Source: DASPKW01 sp038244055
GTDB lineage: Bacteria; Planctomycetota; Phycisphaerae; Tepidisphaerales; Tepidisphaeraceae
Assembly: GCA_038244055.1 (NCBI GenBank)
Contig: JBBRTW010000015.1
Location: 1 to 34,310 of the forward strand
DNA length: 34,310 nucleotides
Reading direction: 5' to 3'
Part shown: positions 1 through 7,014 of the stretch, piece after piece
How positions within the stretch are numbered: the stretch's first letter is position 1
Layout of the letters: each line of letters starts with the position of its first letter
Position numbers and translations under genes: made by a program
Notes under the pieces: generated by a model
Told to the model about the DNA's origin: nothing
Database searches by the model: none
The model's input: the letters and a program-made list of their open reading frames with translations, nothing else

Positions 1-101
1 AGGGGGCGGCGGCGGCGGAGGAGGGGCGGGCATCTCCATCGGAGGCTGAGGCTTGCCCCGACGATGACGATACGGGATGGAGGAGAAGAGGAGCATTACG
101 T

Positions 102-193
102 GAATTCCGAATTTCGAATTCCGAATCAATTCTGAATTCTGAATTCTGAATTCCGAGTTGATTCATCATTCGGAATTCAGCATTCAGCATTCC
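102..193. repeat. GAATTC-rich heptamer repeat with hairpin potential
   Basis: Seen directly: a run of GAATTCCGAATTTCGAATTCC type sequence passes into three copies of a TCTGAAT unit and then, after about 20 bases, into CATTCAG units of opposite sense. CTGAATTCC and GGAATTCAG can pair, so the run can fold into a hairpin. It lies just downstream of the minus-strand gene that ends at 199 and may help end its transcription, but no T-rich tract is clear. Confidence 0.75.
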
Positions 194-198
194 ACCTC

Positions 199-903
199 TC
201 AAGCCGCTTCCGCCTCGGGGCTCGCCGACAAACCGCCGGGGATGTTGCCGCTGACCGGGGTCGAGGTCGGGCCGGCCTGGGTGCGGGCGTTGAACCAGAA
301 CGCCGCGAACCAGACCGTGGCCCCGCCCGGGACGCCGGCATCGAACAGCACCTCGAGCTTGTTGGTCCGCGTCGTGTTCCCCTCAAAATGCCAGGCCGAT
401 AAGCTGGCGGGCGGGGTGGTCCCGACGAAGCTGAAGAGGCTCGCCCCCGCCACGCCCGGCGGCCGGCCGCGGCGGGTGGGCGAAGTCGAATCGTGCAGGC
501 GGATCTTCACCGTGCGCCCGGCCACCGAGACGATATCCACATCCGGAGCGCTGGACGGCGCTGGAATAGGCGATGGGGAAATATCGCGGACCGTCAATCC
601 CAGGGCGTAGCGCTGGGCATCGGTCACGGTCATCGTCCCCTGAATCGTGCGGGCGAGGAGCCTGATATATTTGACCAGATCGGTGCGGGCGATCTCTTTG
701 GCAAGAATCGAAGCCCCGCCCCTCGTGGCCGGGTCCACCGCCAGCGTGTAGGCCGCCGCATAGGCCGCCTGCTTACCCGCCAGGATCACGGCGATCGGAG
801 CGGTTAGCCCCAGAGGTAACGGGCTCGCCGTGATGATCGTGGAAAAATTACCGCCGAAGGCGAGAAGCCCGGCATCGGTGGTGGGGATATAGTCCGCCGC
901 CAT
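199..903 (-). CDS. Hypothetical protein, planctomycete-type
   Basis: A 234-residue protein of unknown function. The start is ATG at 903, with a GGAG ribosome site six to seven bases upstream; the open frame runs to 1026, but that extra part has no ribosome site and enters repeat DNA. The N-terminal half (MAADYIPTTDAGLLAF, then Ala-rich helical sequence to about residue 115) looks like a helical bundle, followed by a Pro/Ser hinge near residues 112-120. The C-terminal half reads as beta-rich, with Trp- and Thr-rich strands near 165-215 that resemble a fibronectin-like sandwich. No signal peptide or membrane segment is seen. Proteins with this layout recur in planctomycetes as hypotheticals; that link is from memory. 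No neighbour suggests a role. Confidence 0.75.
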   Translation of the reverse strand: MAADYIPTTDAGLLAFGGNFSTIITASPLPLGLTAPIAVILAGKQAAYAAAYTLAVDPATRGGASILAKEIARTDLVKYIRLLARTIQGTMTVTDAQRYALGLTVRDISPSPIPAPSSAPDVDIVSVAGRTVKIRLHDSTSPTRRGRPPGVAGASLFSFVGTTPPASLSAWHFEGNTTRTNKLEVLFDAGVPGGATVWFAAFWFNARTQAGPTSTPVSGNIPGGLSASPEAEAA

Positions 904-1124
904 GAAGCGCTCCAGTGGGACCGCAACGCAAGCCCCGTTCGAAGTGAAAGATTCGCAAGCGATACCCGCCGCCCGATTCATCGCCGGACGACTTCGTCGC
1001 TCTGGCAGTACATTTCGTCGCGGCAACGCGGGGACTTGAGCGGAAAATTTTATTTTCTTTCGGGAGGGGAGAATGGGGGCTGGGAGAAGGTAGCCCGTGG
1101 TCGGTAGTCAATGGCCCGTAGAGG

Positions 1125-1200
1125 GGGAAAACGAGCCAAAATTGAGGGAAAATGAGCCAAAAACGTGGGAAAACGAGCCGTGGGAAGGGAAATCCGAGCC
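1125..1200. repeat. 21-bp tandem repeat (GGGAAAA[CT]GAGCC)
   Basis: Three exact-length 21-bp units begin at 1125, 1146 and 1167, each opening with GGGAAAACGAGCC or GGGAAAATGAGCC, and a partial fourth follows at 1188. The period is three times the 7-bp period seen in most other repeats of this window. It belongs to the 904-2089 stretch, where I see no convincing gene. Confidence 0.85.
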
Positions 1201-1223
1201 CGCCGCGAGTAGATGCCCATGGC

Positions 1224-1355
1224 GAATGAAGAAACCGGAATGGCGAATCAACACCCATGCTCGAATGTCGAATGGCCGGGCGGTGAGGAGCCAAACCCCC
1301 TGGCATTGGGGCGTTGTTCATCGCCCCTTGATTCGCCATTCCGGTTTCGTCATTC
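1224..1355. repeat. Long inverted-repeat (hairpin) element
   Basis: Arms at 1224-1251 and 1328-1355 are reverse complements at 27 of 28 positions (left arm starts GAATGAAGAAACCGG; right arm ends CCGGTTTCGTCATTC), around a 76-base centre. The arms contain GAATGGC and GAATCAA type 7-mers. On either strand the sequence would fold into a very stable stem. No transposase gene lies in or near it. Confidence 0.85.
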
Positions 1356-1409
1356 TGATTTCGCCCTTCGCCACTCGCCATTCCGCCAGTTCCCATCTTC
1401 CTGCTGACG

Positions 1410-1461
1410 ACTGGCTACTGGCTACTGACTATTAACTACTGACTACTGACTACTAACTACT
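1410..1461. repeat. Heptamer repeat CTGGCTA/CTGACTA
   Basis: Tandem 7-bp units (CTGGCTA twice, then CTGACTA and TTAACTA variants) run without interruption. The same CTGACTA unit returns at 6538-6565 and 6847-6877. The following bases to 1592 are unique, with no gene seen. Confidence 0.8.
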
Positions 1462-1592
1462 CCCCTCCCCTCCCACGTCCCATTAAATCCCCGCCGCCCG
1501 CGCTGCCATGATCGATCCCAACCCCGCGCCCCGACTCGGACGCCGCCCCAGTATTGATAGCGCCGCTCCGGCCACCGCTGTTAATTCTTAAC

Positions 1593-1865
1593 GGATATCC
1601 CTGCGCGGCTCCAGGACATCCTTTCGCCGCGCCAAGATATCCTTTAGAGGCTCCAGGATATCCCTTCGCCGCGCCAAGATATCCCTTTGCCGCTCCAAGA
1701 TTTCCTTTAGAATCTCCAAGATATCCCTTCGCGGCTCCAAGATTTCCCTTCGCCGCGCCGAGATATCCCTGAGCGGCTCCAAGACATCCTTGAGGCGCCC
1801 CAAGCCATCCCTGAGGCGCTCCGGGATATCCCGGAAACTTTCCGGGACATCCGGGAAAGCTCCGC
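1593..1865. repeat. 13-unit 21-bp minisatellite
   Basis: Thirteen units of exactly 21 bp fill this block. Each opens with a GGATATCC- or AGATATCC-like octamer and most close with a GCTCCA/GCGCCA-like hexamer. Because 21 is a multiple of three, every frame reads as a 7-residue repeat. The minus frame gives heptads such as RDILEPL and KDILARR, which would form a coiled coil, but it has no ATG or GTG, only a TTG at 1803, and an upstream stop lies near 1910. I treat it as a repeat. From 1866 to 2089 I see only short CTTCTGC heptamers and no gene. Confidence 0.9.
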
Positions 1866-2089
1866 CGCCATCAAGGAATGGTGGGAGCGCTTCTGCCTTC
1901 TGCCTTCATTCTTCCGCCTTGCTTTTCTTCGGAGGGGAGAGGGAGAGAAGGAAGCGCCCCCCCCTTGGGGTGGAGGTGGGAGCGTGAGGGAGGAGGCGGA
2001 GGAGAAAACTTGAGGCTTGATGGTGTCTTCCCCGACTCCTCTTTCACGTCTGCCGCGTTGCGATTGACTTAGTCAGCGGCCGCGCCTGC

Positions 2090-2503
2090 CTACGCCAACT
2101 CTGCCGTCTTGCAGATTCGCTCGACTTTCTTTGCGGCGGGGGCAATCTCGAACGCGGTAGGCTCACGGGCGCGAGTCGCCTCGTTGGCGATCTGCGGCCA
2201 GATCGTCAGGAGTTTCACGGCCTGCGTGTGCATGTCGAGGTTGTGGAACCCGGATTTGAAAAAGAAGATGGTCAATCCGCTGGCTGCCAGCACTTTCCGC
2301 TCGACTGGATCACGGCGGATGCGCCCATCGGCCGTGATAATCGCGGGTTTCGGCAAATCGGCGGTGACGGCTTTTATCCAGTCCGCATCGGTTGTCCTCT
2401 TATCGAAGCGGTCGTCAAGGTAGCGAACCGCATGGTCCTGGTCGTACGCCTCGATCATCCGGGCGAGGCGCACGGCCAGACATCGATCGAAGAGAAAGTT
2501 CAC
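2090..2503 (-). CDS. VapC45-like PIN-domain toxin
   Basis: A 137-residue protein of the PIN-like (VapC45/PIN_10) family, predicted to be the RNase toxin of a type II toxin-antitoxin pair. The sequence shows the family order: an N-terminal NFLFDRCLAVRLA strand and helix with the first acidic residue (Asp6), then DADWIKAV, then the IITADGRIRRDPVER block with the second acidic site, then a hydrophobic strand (LTIFFF). The GTG at 2503 is chosen because it overlaps the TGA of the upstream antitoxin gene as GTGA, a typical translational coupling; the open frame to 2647 only shadows that gene. The C-terminal 25 residues are Ala/Lys-rich. The cleavage target cannot be told from the sequence. Confidence 0.82.
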   Translation of the reverse strand: MNFLFDRCLAVRLARMIEAYDQDHAVRYLDDRFDKRTTDADWIKAVTADLPKPAIITADGRIRRDPVERKVLAASGLTIFFFKSGFHNLDMHTQAVKLLTIWPQIANEATRAREPTAFEIAPAAKKVERICKTAELA

Positions 2504-3189
2504 GCGGCGGTTCCGAAGAATTGGTTTTCGAATCGAACCGCGGCGTCGACATCGGCTGCACTGATCCCATACCAGTTCGCCACCCTCTCGGCGTCCCGTC
2601 CATTGGCGCCAAAGGCGGCGGCGAGAATTGAAGTGGGGATGGCGCAAGACGCGACGATGGGTTTGCCGGAGGCCCGCGTCGGATCGATTACCACCGCGTC
2701 GGCGATTTTCCAGTCAGTGGCGAGCTTGCTGTGCAGATCGTAATCCACACGCTTCAAATAAGGCAGCAATACCTGCGGAATGGCGTGCTGCTGTGAGACA
2801 ACCTCAAGAAGCTCCTCTTCATCACTGGCCTGTTCCTGCAAATGAATGAACAGCGCCTTGCCATCGGTCTTGAGGCTGCGGTGACTGAATGGGTGCGAGG
2901 TATGGAGATACCTGACGAGGGCGGCCCGGGCCTTGCGGAGCGACTGCAACGAAATACCCAGCCCGCGCAGATGGCCGGCAACCAGCACCTCGATCAAATC
3001 CAGGAAACTGATGATTCCCTGACCGGAAAAGTCCCCCGACAGGACCGGCCCGCGTTGACGCGGCTCGCGGGGCGTTGATTCGAACCAGGCGCGGACCCGC
3101 CCCGCGCTAAGGCCGGCAAGGCGCGCGGCCTCAGCGTAGGTGTAAAGGCCTCTTCCCAGGTATTGTGTGGTCACGGCACTCCTCGTCAT
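2500..3189 (-). CDS. DUF433-type antitoxin with N-terminal HTH
   Basis: A 229-residue protein, likely the antitoxin and autorepressor of the PIN toxin directly downstream. Residues about 15-40 (YTYAEAARLAGLSAGRVRAW) form a MerR-like helix-turn-helix. The middle is a helical linker, and residues about 165-225 match DUF433: VIDPTRASGKPIVASCAIPT followed by helices and a VDAAVRFE end. The ATG at 3189 is the best start, as it puts the HTH near the N terminus; upstream codons to 3279 run into an HsdS remnant. The ribosome site is weak. In related systems the DUF433 part binds the toxin and the HTH binds the operon promoter; that is family knowledge, not shown here. Confidence 0.82.
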   Translation of the reverse strand: MTRSAVTTQYLGRGLYTYAEAARLAGLSAGRVRAWFESTPREPRQRGPVLSGDFSGQGIISFLDLIEVLVAGHLRGLGISLQSLRKARAALVRYLHTSHPFSHRSLKTDGKALFIHLQEQASDEEELLEVVSQQHAIPQVLLPYLKRVDYDLHSKLATDWKIADAVVIDPTRASGKPIVASCAIPTSILAAAFGANGRDAERVANWYGISAADVDAAVRFENQFFGTAA

Positions 3190-3229
3190 GGCTGATTCTA
3201 CTCTTCTTTCGGATGTCCAGCCAGCCCAG

Positions 3230-3366
3230 CTATAACTCCCCCGCGAACGCCCGGTGGAGGAGGGATTCATATAAGTCATCGAGGCGGCGGCGGGAGGCGG
3301 ATTGCTTTTCCTGCATCAACCGGATGTCGGCGACGGCGGCGGCGAATTGCTTTTGCAGGGGATAGA
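3230..3366 (-). pseudogene. HsdS C-terminal fragment (copy 1)
   Basis: The minus strand reads LQKQFAAAVADIRLMQEKQ, SASRRRLDDLYESLLHRAF and GEL, then TAG at 3230-3232. This is the conserved C-terminal helix and tail of a type I restriction specificity subunit (HsdS). Nothing upstream continues it: the frame breaks at the palindromic element at 3367-3459. It is a near copy of the fragment at 3478-3660, so the two arose by duplication, or the element landed between two old copies. No HsdM or HsdR is present. It cannot encode a working subunit. Confidence 0.75.
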
Positions 3367-3459
3367 TGAGTTTAACGCATGGGCTGCCTCCGGCATGACT
3401 AGCATGGAATCAGAGGCGGGAGGCTTGGCGTTGCCGGCGGCAGTCTGGCGCTAAACTCA
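3367..3459. repeat. 93-bp palindromic element (MITE-like)
   Basis: The two ends match as inverted repeats: TGAGTTTAACGC at 3367 and GCGCTAAACTCA ending at 3459 differ at one position of 12. The match continues inward with one gap (CTGCCTCCGGCA against TGCCGGCGGCAG). It sits exactly between two HsdS fragments. A sequence like its right end (TGCCGGTGGCAG then GGCGCTAAACTC) recurs near 12809-12835, so it is probably a dispersed family. It encodes no protein. Confidence 0.7.
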
Positions 3460-3477
3460 TGCCCCGTTTGGCGAGGG

Positions 3478-3660
3478 TCAAAGTTCCCCCCTGAACGCCC
3501 GGTGGAGCAGGGATTGGTAGAGGTCATCGAGGCGGCGGCGGGAGGCGGATTGCTTTTCCCGCATCCATCGGATGTCGCGGGCGACGACCGCGAATTGCTT
3601 TTGCAGGGGCAGGGGCGGGAACCGCTGGGCGACTAGCTTATCCCTACGCATGGTTAACCA
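3478..3660 (-). pseudogene. HsdS C-terminal fragment (copy 2)
   Basis: The minus strand reads RRDKLVAQRFPPLPLQKQF, then a helix and SASRRRLDDLYQSLLHRAF, GEL and a TGA stop at 3478. This is the last 50 to 60 residues of a type I specificity subunit, somewhat longer than copy 1. The 5' end runs into the 3' end of the vsr gene, so the rest of hsdS is gone. About 85 percent of bases match copy 1 by eye, and the two scraps are separated by the 93-bp palindrome. It is a relic of a former type I restriction locus. Confidence 0.75.
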
Positions 3661-4057
3661 GAAACTTCCGCAAGCGGGCAACCAGTCGCGCGCTCGTTCG
3701 TAATTGACATTCCCACACCGTTAGGACTCCCCACCCAAGCCGGCGCAGCTTCGCAATTGATCGTTTGTCACGCGCGGTATTGCCCGCGAGCTTAGTCCGC
3801 CAGTACGCAACCCGAGATTTGGGCATTCGGTCGCCCGCCGGGCATGAGTGCTGGTGCCAGAAGCATCCGTGGACGAAAATCACCTTGCGAAGCCGGGGGA
3901 ATACGAGGTCGGGGCTGCCGGGCAGGTCGCGGCGGTGCAGCCGGAAGCGGTATCCAAGCGAGTGCGCAAGGCGGCGGACGAGTCTCTCGGGGTGCGTATC
4001 AGTGGACCGCACCAATGACATTCGCCGGCTACGTTCTGCGCGGGTCAGTGTGTCCAT
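3644..4057 (-). CDS. vsr: Very short patch repair endonuclease Vsr
   Basis: A 137-residue Vsr-type DNA mismatch endonuclease, which nicks 5' of T:G mismatches made when 5-methylcytosine deaminates and so starts short-patch repair. The family signature is complete: MDTLTRAERSRRMSLVRSTD at the start, THPE (Glu about 24), the catalytic Asp in LPGSPDLVFP (Asp50), the FVHGCFWHQHSC motif with the metal-binding His and Cys residues (about 63-72), and the TVWECQL strand near the end. The ATG at 4057 has a perfect AGGAGG four bases upstream; the open frame to 4216 is spurious. Vsr normally travels with a 5-methylcytosine methyltransferase, and a truncated one lies at 5716-6216, with the Mrr gene between. 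Confidence 0.92.
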   Translation of the reverse strand: MDTLTRAERSRRMSLVRSTDTHPERLVRRLAHSLGYRFRLHRRDLPGSPDLVFPRLRKVIFVHGCFWHQHSCPAGDRMPKSRVAYWRTKLAGNTARDKRSIAKLRRLGWGVLTVWECQLRTSARLVARLRKFLVNHA

Positions 4058-4112
4058 CGCGCCTCCTGCGTGCTTGCGATTTTCGCGGCGCTGGCGAAGA
4101 TGTTCGGCAACC

Positions 4113-4298
4113 GTGGCAAAGGACATCGACACAAAGGCGTTGAGTGAAGCGTTGCGCGACCTTCTGGCGTTATTGCCCGAAGGCGGCAACATTGACGCGG
4201 AGACGCTTTCATCCACGCAATTGAAACGACTTCACGCCCCTTTCAATTGCCAGTTCATCGGGATGCGAGGAAGCGGATTGAGCGCCGCGCGTAAGTAA
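4113..4298 (+). CDS. Small hypothetical protein
   Basis: A possible 61-residue protein that starts at GTG 4113, 55 bases from the divergent vsr start, and ends 36 bases before the next plus-strand gene. The reading MAKDIDTKALSEALRDLL then LALLPEGGNIDAE has a normal amino-acid balance and an amphipathic helix at residues 7-20. The ribosome site is weak. The longer frame reaching back to 3765 overlaps vsr and is not credible. No function can be assigned; it may form a two-gene unit with 4335-4640. Confidence 0.4.
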   Translation: MAKDIDTKALSEALRDLLALLPEGGNIDAETLSSTQLKRLHAPFNCQFIGMRGSGLSAARK

Positions 4299-4334
4299 CA
4301 AAATGCCGGGCGAGAATTCAACGGAGAACTGACG

Positions 4335-4640
4335 ATGTGGCTCCAACTTGAAGACAATGTCGTTGACGCAATCGCCGAGGAACTGCTTCGCGCTGGCCGC
4401 GTTGATCTGGTGAATGCGTTGAAGTCGCGCCAGCGCGCTGCGGCCAACGAGAAACGCATGGCGGATGCGTACACGCGTGCCGCCGAAAATCAGTTTCATC
4501 GCGAAGGGGACTTGGAGTTTGACGAAAGCGCGGTTGTCGCGCTTTCCGATGATGGCGGAGCTTATGTGATGGCTTGGAAATGGATCGAACGCGCATCTCT
4601 CGGACGCGCAGCCATCGGCGCGGAATCCGCTATAGCTTGA
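4335..4640 (+). CDS. Small conserved hypothetical protein
   Basis: A 101-residue acidic, helical protein. It reads MWLQLEDNVVDAIAEELL, then a charged helix to about residue 55, then HREGDLEFDESAVVALSDD and GGAYVMAWKWIERA. The 'HREG-[DE]LE then DDGAYVMAW' pattern recalls short hypothetical proteins common on plasmids, phages and islands; that is memory, not a search. A GGAG lies 11 bases before the ATG. Its 3' end overlaps the 3' end of the convergent Mrr-type gene by 11 bases. The role is unknown, but the place inside a restriction island fits accessory DNA. Confidence 0.7.
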   Translation: MWLQLEDNVVDAIAEELLRAGRVDLVNALKSRQRAAANEKRMADAYTRAAENQFHREGDLEFDESAVVALSDDGGAYVMAWKWIERASLGRAAIGAESAIA

Positions 4641-5643
4641 GCTGATAAGCGTGGACGACAGACGCGAATGCGAAGCCATCCATCAGCACAATGGGGAGCT
4701 TTCCCGGCTCGGTCGCCTCAAGAATCGCGGCGCGGGAGAAATGGCTTGTGGTTACCACGAGTCCTCGCGCGTGCGGCTGCAAGCTGCCGCGCAACTCCGC
4801 CACTTCCCTTCGGCCAACCGTGTGCAGCCAGCGCTTCGCCTGCGCCTGGAGCATCATGTCCTTCAATGGCCACAGATTGGGGCCGGCCAATGCATTCACA
4901 TCGATTCCACCATCCTGCGAATACTGCGTCACTTCCACGCGGTCGAAGCCCACGCGTAAGAGCGTATCCTTAACGATATGTTCGAATGACTGAGGCTCCA
5001 ATCCCAAGAGCTGGCTGCGAATTGATTCGATTAAGAGCGGATCAGCCTTCGGCGACTGCACCAAGGCAGGCGGATTCACTATTTCGCGGTCATTCTCCGA
5101 ATCCGGCTCCCGGGCCCGGGCCTCTGATAGAACCTTGGCCGACAGCGCGGCGTCAATCGCGGGAGGAATTTCCTGCGGCGTGCCGTGGATGCGCATCTCG
5201 AAAAGCCAGACTTGCCGCTTCGCCAGACGCACATCAACTTGAGTTTCGGGATAGTGACGGGTGTATTGGAGGAGGCCGAGGAAGCGCCAGCGCTTCGGCC
5301 CGATCTTCTTGTCCCGTCGGCTGCCGATCAGGATGAATCCGTAGATCGGAAACGGGTTGAGAAGTTGCTGCGGGATCCGCTGATTCATCCCCGCAAGCGT
5401 TTGATCGCCCTCCCGACCCGCACCGGTGTACACGAGCACTGAGCCTTCGATGCGGTCGTGGTAGGGGTTTTCTTTCGCCTGCCGGGCGGATACGTCGGAG
5501 GTCATCACGACGAGTCGCTTGACCGTGCCGTCTTTCTTCAAGCAGACGCGCACGCCGCCCGCGTTTCCCACTTCGAGCGCTGTCTGGATTTCTTCGCTGG
5601 AATAGAGTGAGTTGATGACGAACGAGGTGGCGCTCTTTGTCAT
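4630..5643 (-). CDS. Mrr-type restriction endonuclease with N-terminal PUA/SRA-like domain
   Basis: A 337-residue protein. The C-terminal part (about 210-335) is an Mrr_cat PD-(D/E)xK nuclease: LEPQSFEHIVKDTLLRVGF, then SQDGGIDVNA with catalytic Asp248, QAQAKRW with Lys270, and GLVVTTSHFSRAA. The N-terminal part (about 25-155) has a NPYHDRIEGSVLVYTGAG block like the SRA/PUA-like domains fused to McrA-type and other modification-dependent nucleases, so it may read modified bases; this is inference. The expected activity is DNA cleavage, possibly methylation-dependent. ATG 5643 has only a weak ribosome site. It is 72 bases downstream of the truncated methyltransferase on the same strand, probably one unit. 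All nuclease residues look intact. Confidence 0.85.
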   Translation of the reverse strand: MTKSATSFVINSLYSSEEIQTALEVGNAGGVRVCLKKDGTVKRLVVMTSDVSARQAKENPYHDRIEGSVLVYTGAGREGDQTLAGMNQRIPQQLLNPFPIYGFILIGSRRDKKIGPKRWRFLGLLQYTRHYPETQVDVRLAKRQVWLFEMRIHGTPQEIPPAIDAALSAKVLSEARAREPDSENDREIVNPPALVQSPKADPLLIESIRSQLLGLEPQSFEHIVKDTLLRVGFDRVEVTQYSQDGGIDVNALAGPNLWPLKDMMLQAQAKRWLHTVGRREVAELRGSLQPHARGLVVTTSHFSRAAILEATEPGKLPIVLMDGFAFASVVHAYQLKL

Positions 5644-5715
5644 GCGGCGTGCCCCAAGTGGCGGACTGCTGGCGATGGTTACGCTACGGACGCCGGCATT
5701 GTAGCGAAGTGTTCA

Positions 5716-6216
5716 TTAATTATCGCCCGTCGCCATTTTCTCCAGCCGCGCTAAATGATCCGTCCATTCCTCATCCCCTTTCAACTTCACTTCCGGAAAG
5801 CGAAGCTGATGAAGGATGTAGCTGTAGTAGTTCGCGAAGCCCTTACGAAGCAACCCTTTCACGTTCTCGAAGATGAACGCCTTGGGCTGGATTTCGCGGA
5901 CGGCTCGGACGGCATGCGGAAACAGATTGCGCGCATCCTCCTGCCCGAGGTGCTTGCCGCCAAGAGAGAAGGGCTGGCAGGGAGGTCCGCCGGAAATGAA
6001 TTCAACGCGATCGGCGTACTGCTTGAAATCGTGGCGACTGACATCCCCTTCGATGATGTTCCAATCTGATGCGTGGCCGCGCCCCGCGCGTGCGTTGAGG
6101 CGGAGCGTGTTGCAGGCATCGTGATCCCATTCGATCAAGACTTCATGATCAAAGCCCGCCCGCGACGTGGCGATGGCGAGGCCTCCAGCGCCAGCAAAAA
6201 GTTCGATGGACTTCAT
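5716..6216 (-). CDS. DNA (cytosine-5) methyltransferase, truncated N-terminal half
   Basis: A 166-residue remnant of a C5 DNA methyltransferase. It has motif I (IELFAGAGGLA, SAM binding), motif IV with the catalytic Cys80 (GGPPCQPFS) and motif VI (FENVKG, 116-121). It then stops at MATGDN and TAA. Motif VIII (QRRER type), the target recognition domain and motifs IX and X are all missing; full proteins have 320 or more residues. The next bases towards the Mrr gene show no continuation in any frame. AGGAG six bases before the ATG at 6216 marks a good start. It is very probably inactive. Together with vsr and the Mrr gene it formed a dcm-type restriction-modification cluster. Confidence 0.85.
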   Translation of the reverse strand: MKSIELFAGAGGLAIATSRAGFDHEVLIEWDHDACNTLRLNARAGRGHASDWNIIEGDVSRHDFKQYADRVEFISGGPPCQPFSLGGKHLGQEDARNLFPHAVRAVREIQPKAFIFENVKGLLRKGFANYYSYILHQLRFPEVKLKGDEEWTDHLARLEKMATGDN

Positions 6217-6440
6217 GTGGACTCCTACCGCGACCGACTATGGCGGGCATCCTGCCCGACGGGATTGTTATAGCATGGGAGTACCTATTCGCGGAAGGCG
6301 CGACCGATTTACCGCTCCTGAATTGTTTATCGTCCTTAAAATTATTGGCTGGGCGTGGTCAGTCTTCGCTCGGATGGAGTGCGGCAGCTTCTCTATTGCG
6401 GAAGAAGAATGGAAGGAATGAGTACATACAATGAAAGGCT
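6217..6440. other. Non-coding stretch upstream of dcm remnant
   Basis: No gene is seen. The stretch holds the dcm ribosome site, a small palindrome (GCGGGCATCCTGCCCG near 6243) of the same type as those at 7283 and 14653, and an AT-richer patch near 6320-6350 (TTGTTTATCG, TTAAAATTATT) where a promoter could lie. From 6217 to 7334 there is no convincing coding sequence. Confidence 0.5.
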
Positions 6441-6900
6441 CTCTCCCCATCCGACCGCGGCCCAGAGAAGACCCAACCCACCATCCCGCGTGCGAGCGAG
6501 TTGCGAGTTGCGGGTTGCTGGTTGCGAGTTTTCTACTGACTACTGTCTACTGACTACTGACTACTTCCTCCCCCCCGACCGCGGCCCGAAGATAACCCAG
6601 CCCACCCTCCCGCGAGCGAGCAGTAGGCGGTGGGCGTGGGCAGTCGGCAGTGGCCAGTCGGAAGCAGGCAGGCGGCGGCGAGAGGCTTTCTTCTTCCATT
6701 CTCCCTCTCTGTCCCTTCGCGCCTTGGTGCCTTGGCGTTCATCCCCCGCTCACTCTCCCCATCCGACCGCGGCCCAGAGAAGACCCAACCCACTATCCCG
6801 CGAGGAACGAGTTGCGAGTTGCGGGTTGCTGGTTGCGAGTTTTCTACTGACTACTGTCTACTGACTACTGACTACTTCCTCCCCCCCGACCGCGGCCCAG
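6441..6900. repeat. Direct duplication (~150 bp, two copies) with heptamers
   Basis: Bases 6441-6587 and 6753-6899 are almost the same sequence, offset by about 311 bases. Each copy begins CTCTCCCCATCCGACCGCGG, passes GAGTTGC and GGGTTGC heptamers, then CTGACTA heptamers, and ends CCCGACCGCGGCCC. The GACCGCGGCCC...ACCC block itself occurs four times, near 6452, 6578, 6764 and 6890. Between the copies lie GGCAGTC-like 7-mers and a GCGCCTTGG...GCGTTCATCC arm that recurs near 12893. No gene is seen. Confidence 0.85.
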
Positions 6901-7014
6901 AGAAGACCCAACCCACCATCCCGCGGAGGGGGGGGCGGACAGCAGGCGGCAGGCAGGTAAGACAAAAGCCGGTGCAGGCGAGGACGCGCGTACCACAACC
7001 GGAATTCCTACTGC

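Noticed and set aside
848..1396. Minus-strand 182-residue open frame with repeated FPRFWLI-like units
   Set aside because: It reads through the 21-bp repeat, the 28-base hairpin and the start of a real gene; the repeats cause the apparent pattern.
1588..1803. Minus-strand heptad open frame as a coiled-coil gene
   Set aside because: It has no ATG or GTG and is explained by the 21-bp period; kept only as a finding.
1593..1865. CRISPR array
   Set aside because: The units are contiguous 21-mers that vary among themselves, with no spacers and no cas genes nearby.
3765..4298. Plus-strand 177-residue open frame
   Set aside because: Most of it is antisense to vsr; only its last 61 codons after 4113 could be real and are listed as a low-confidence gene.
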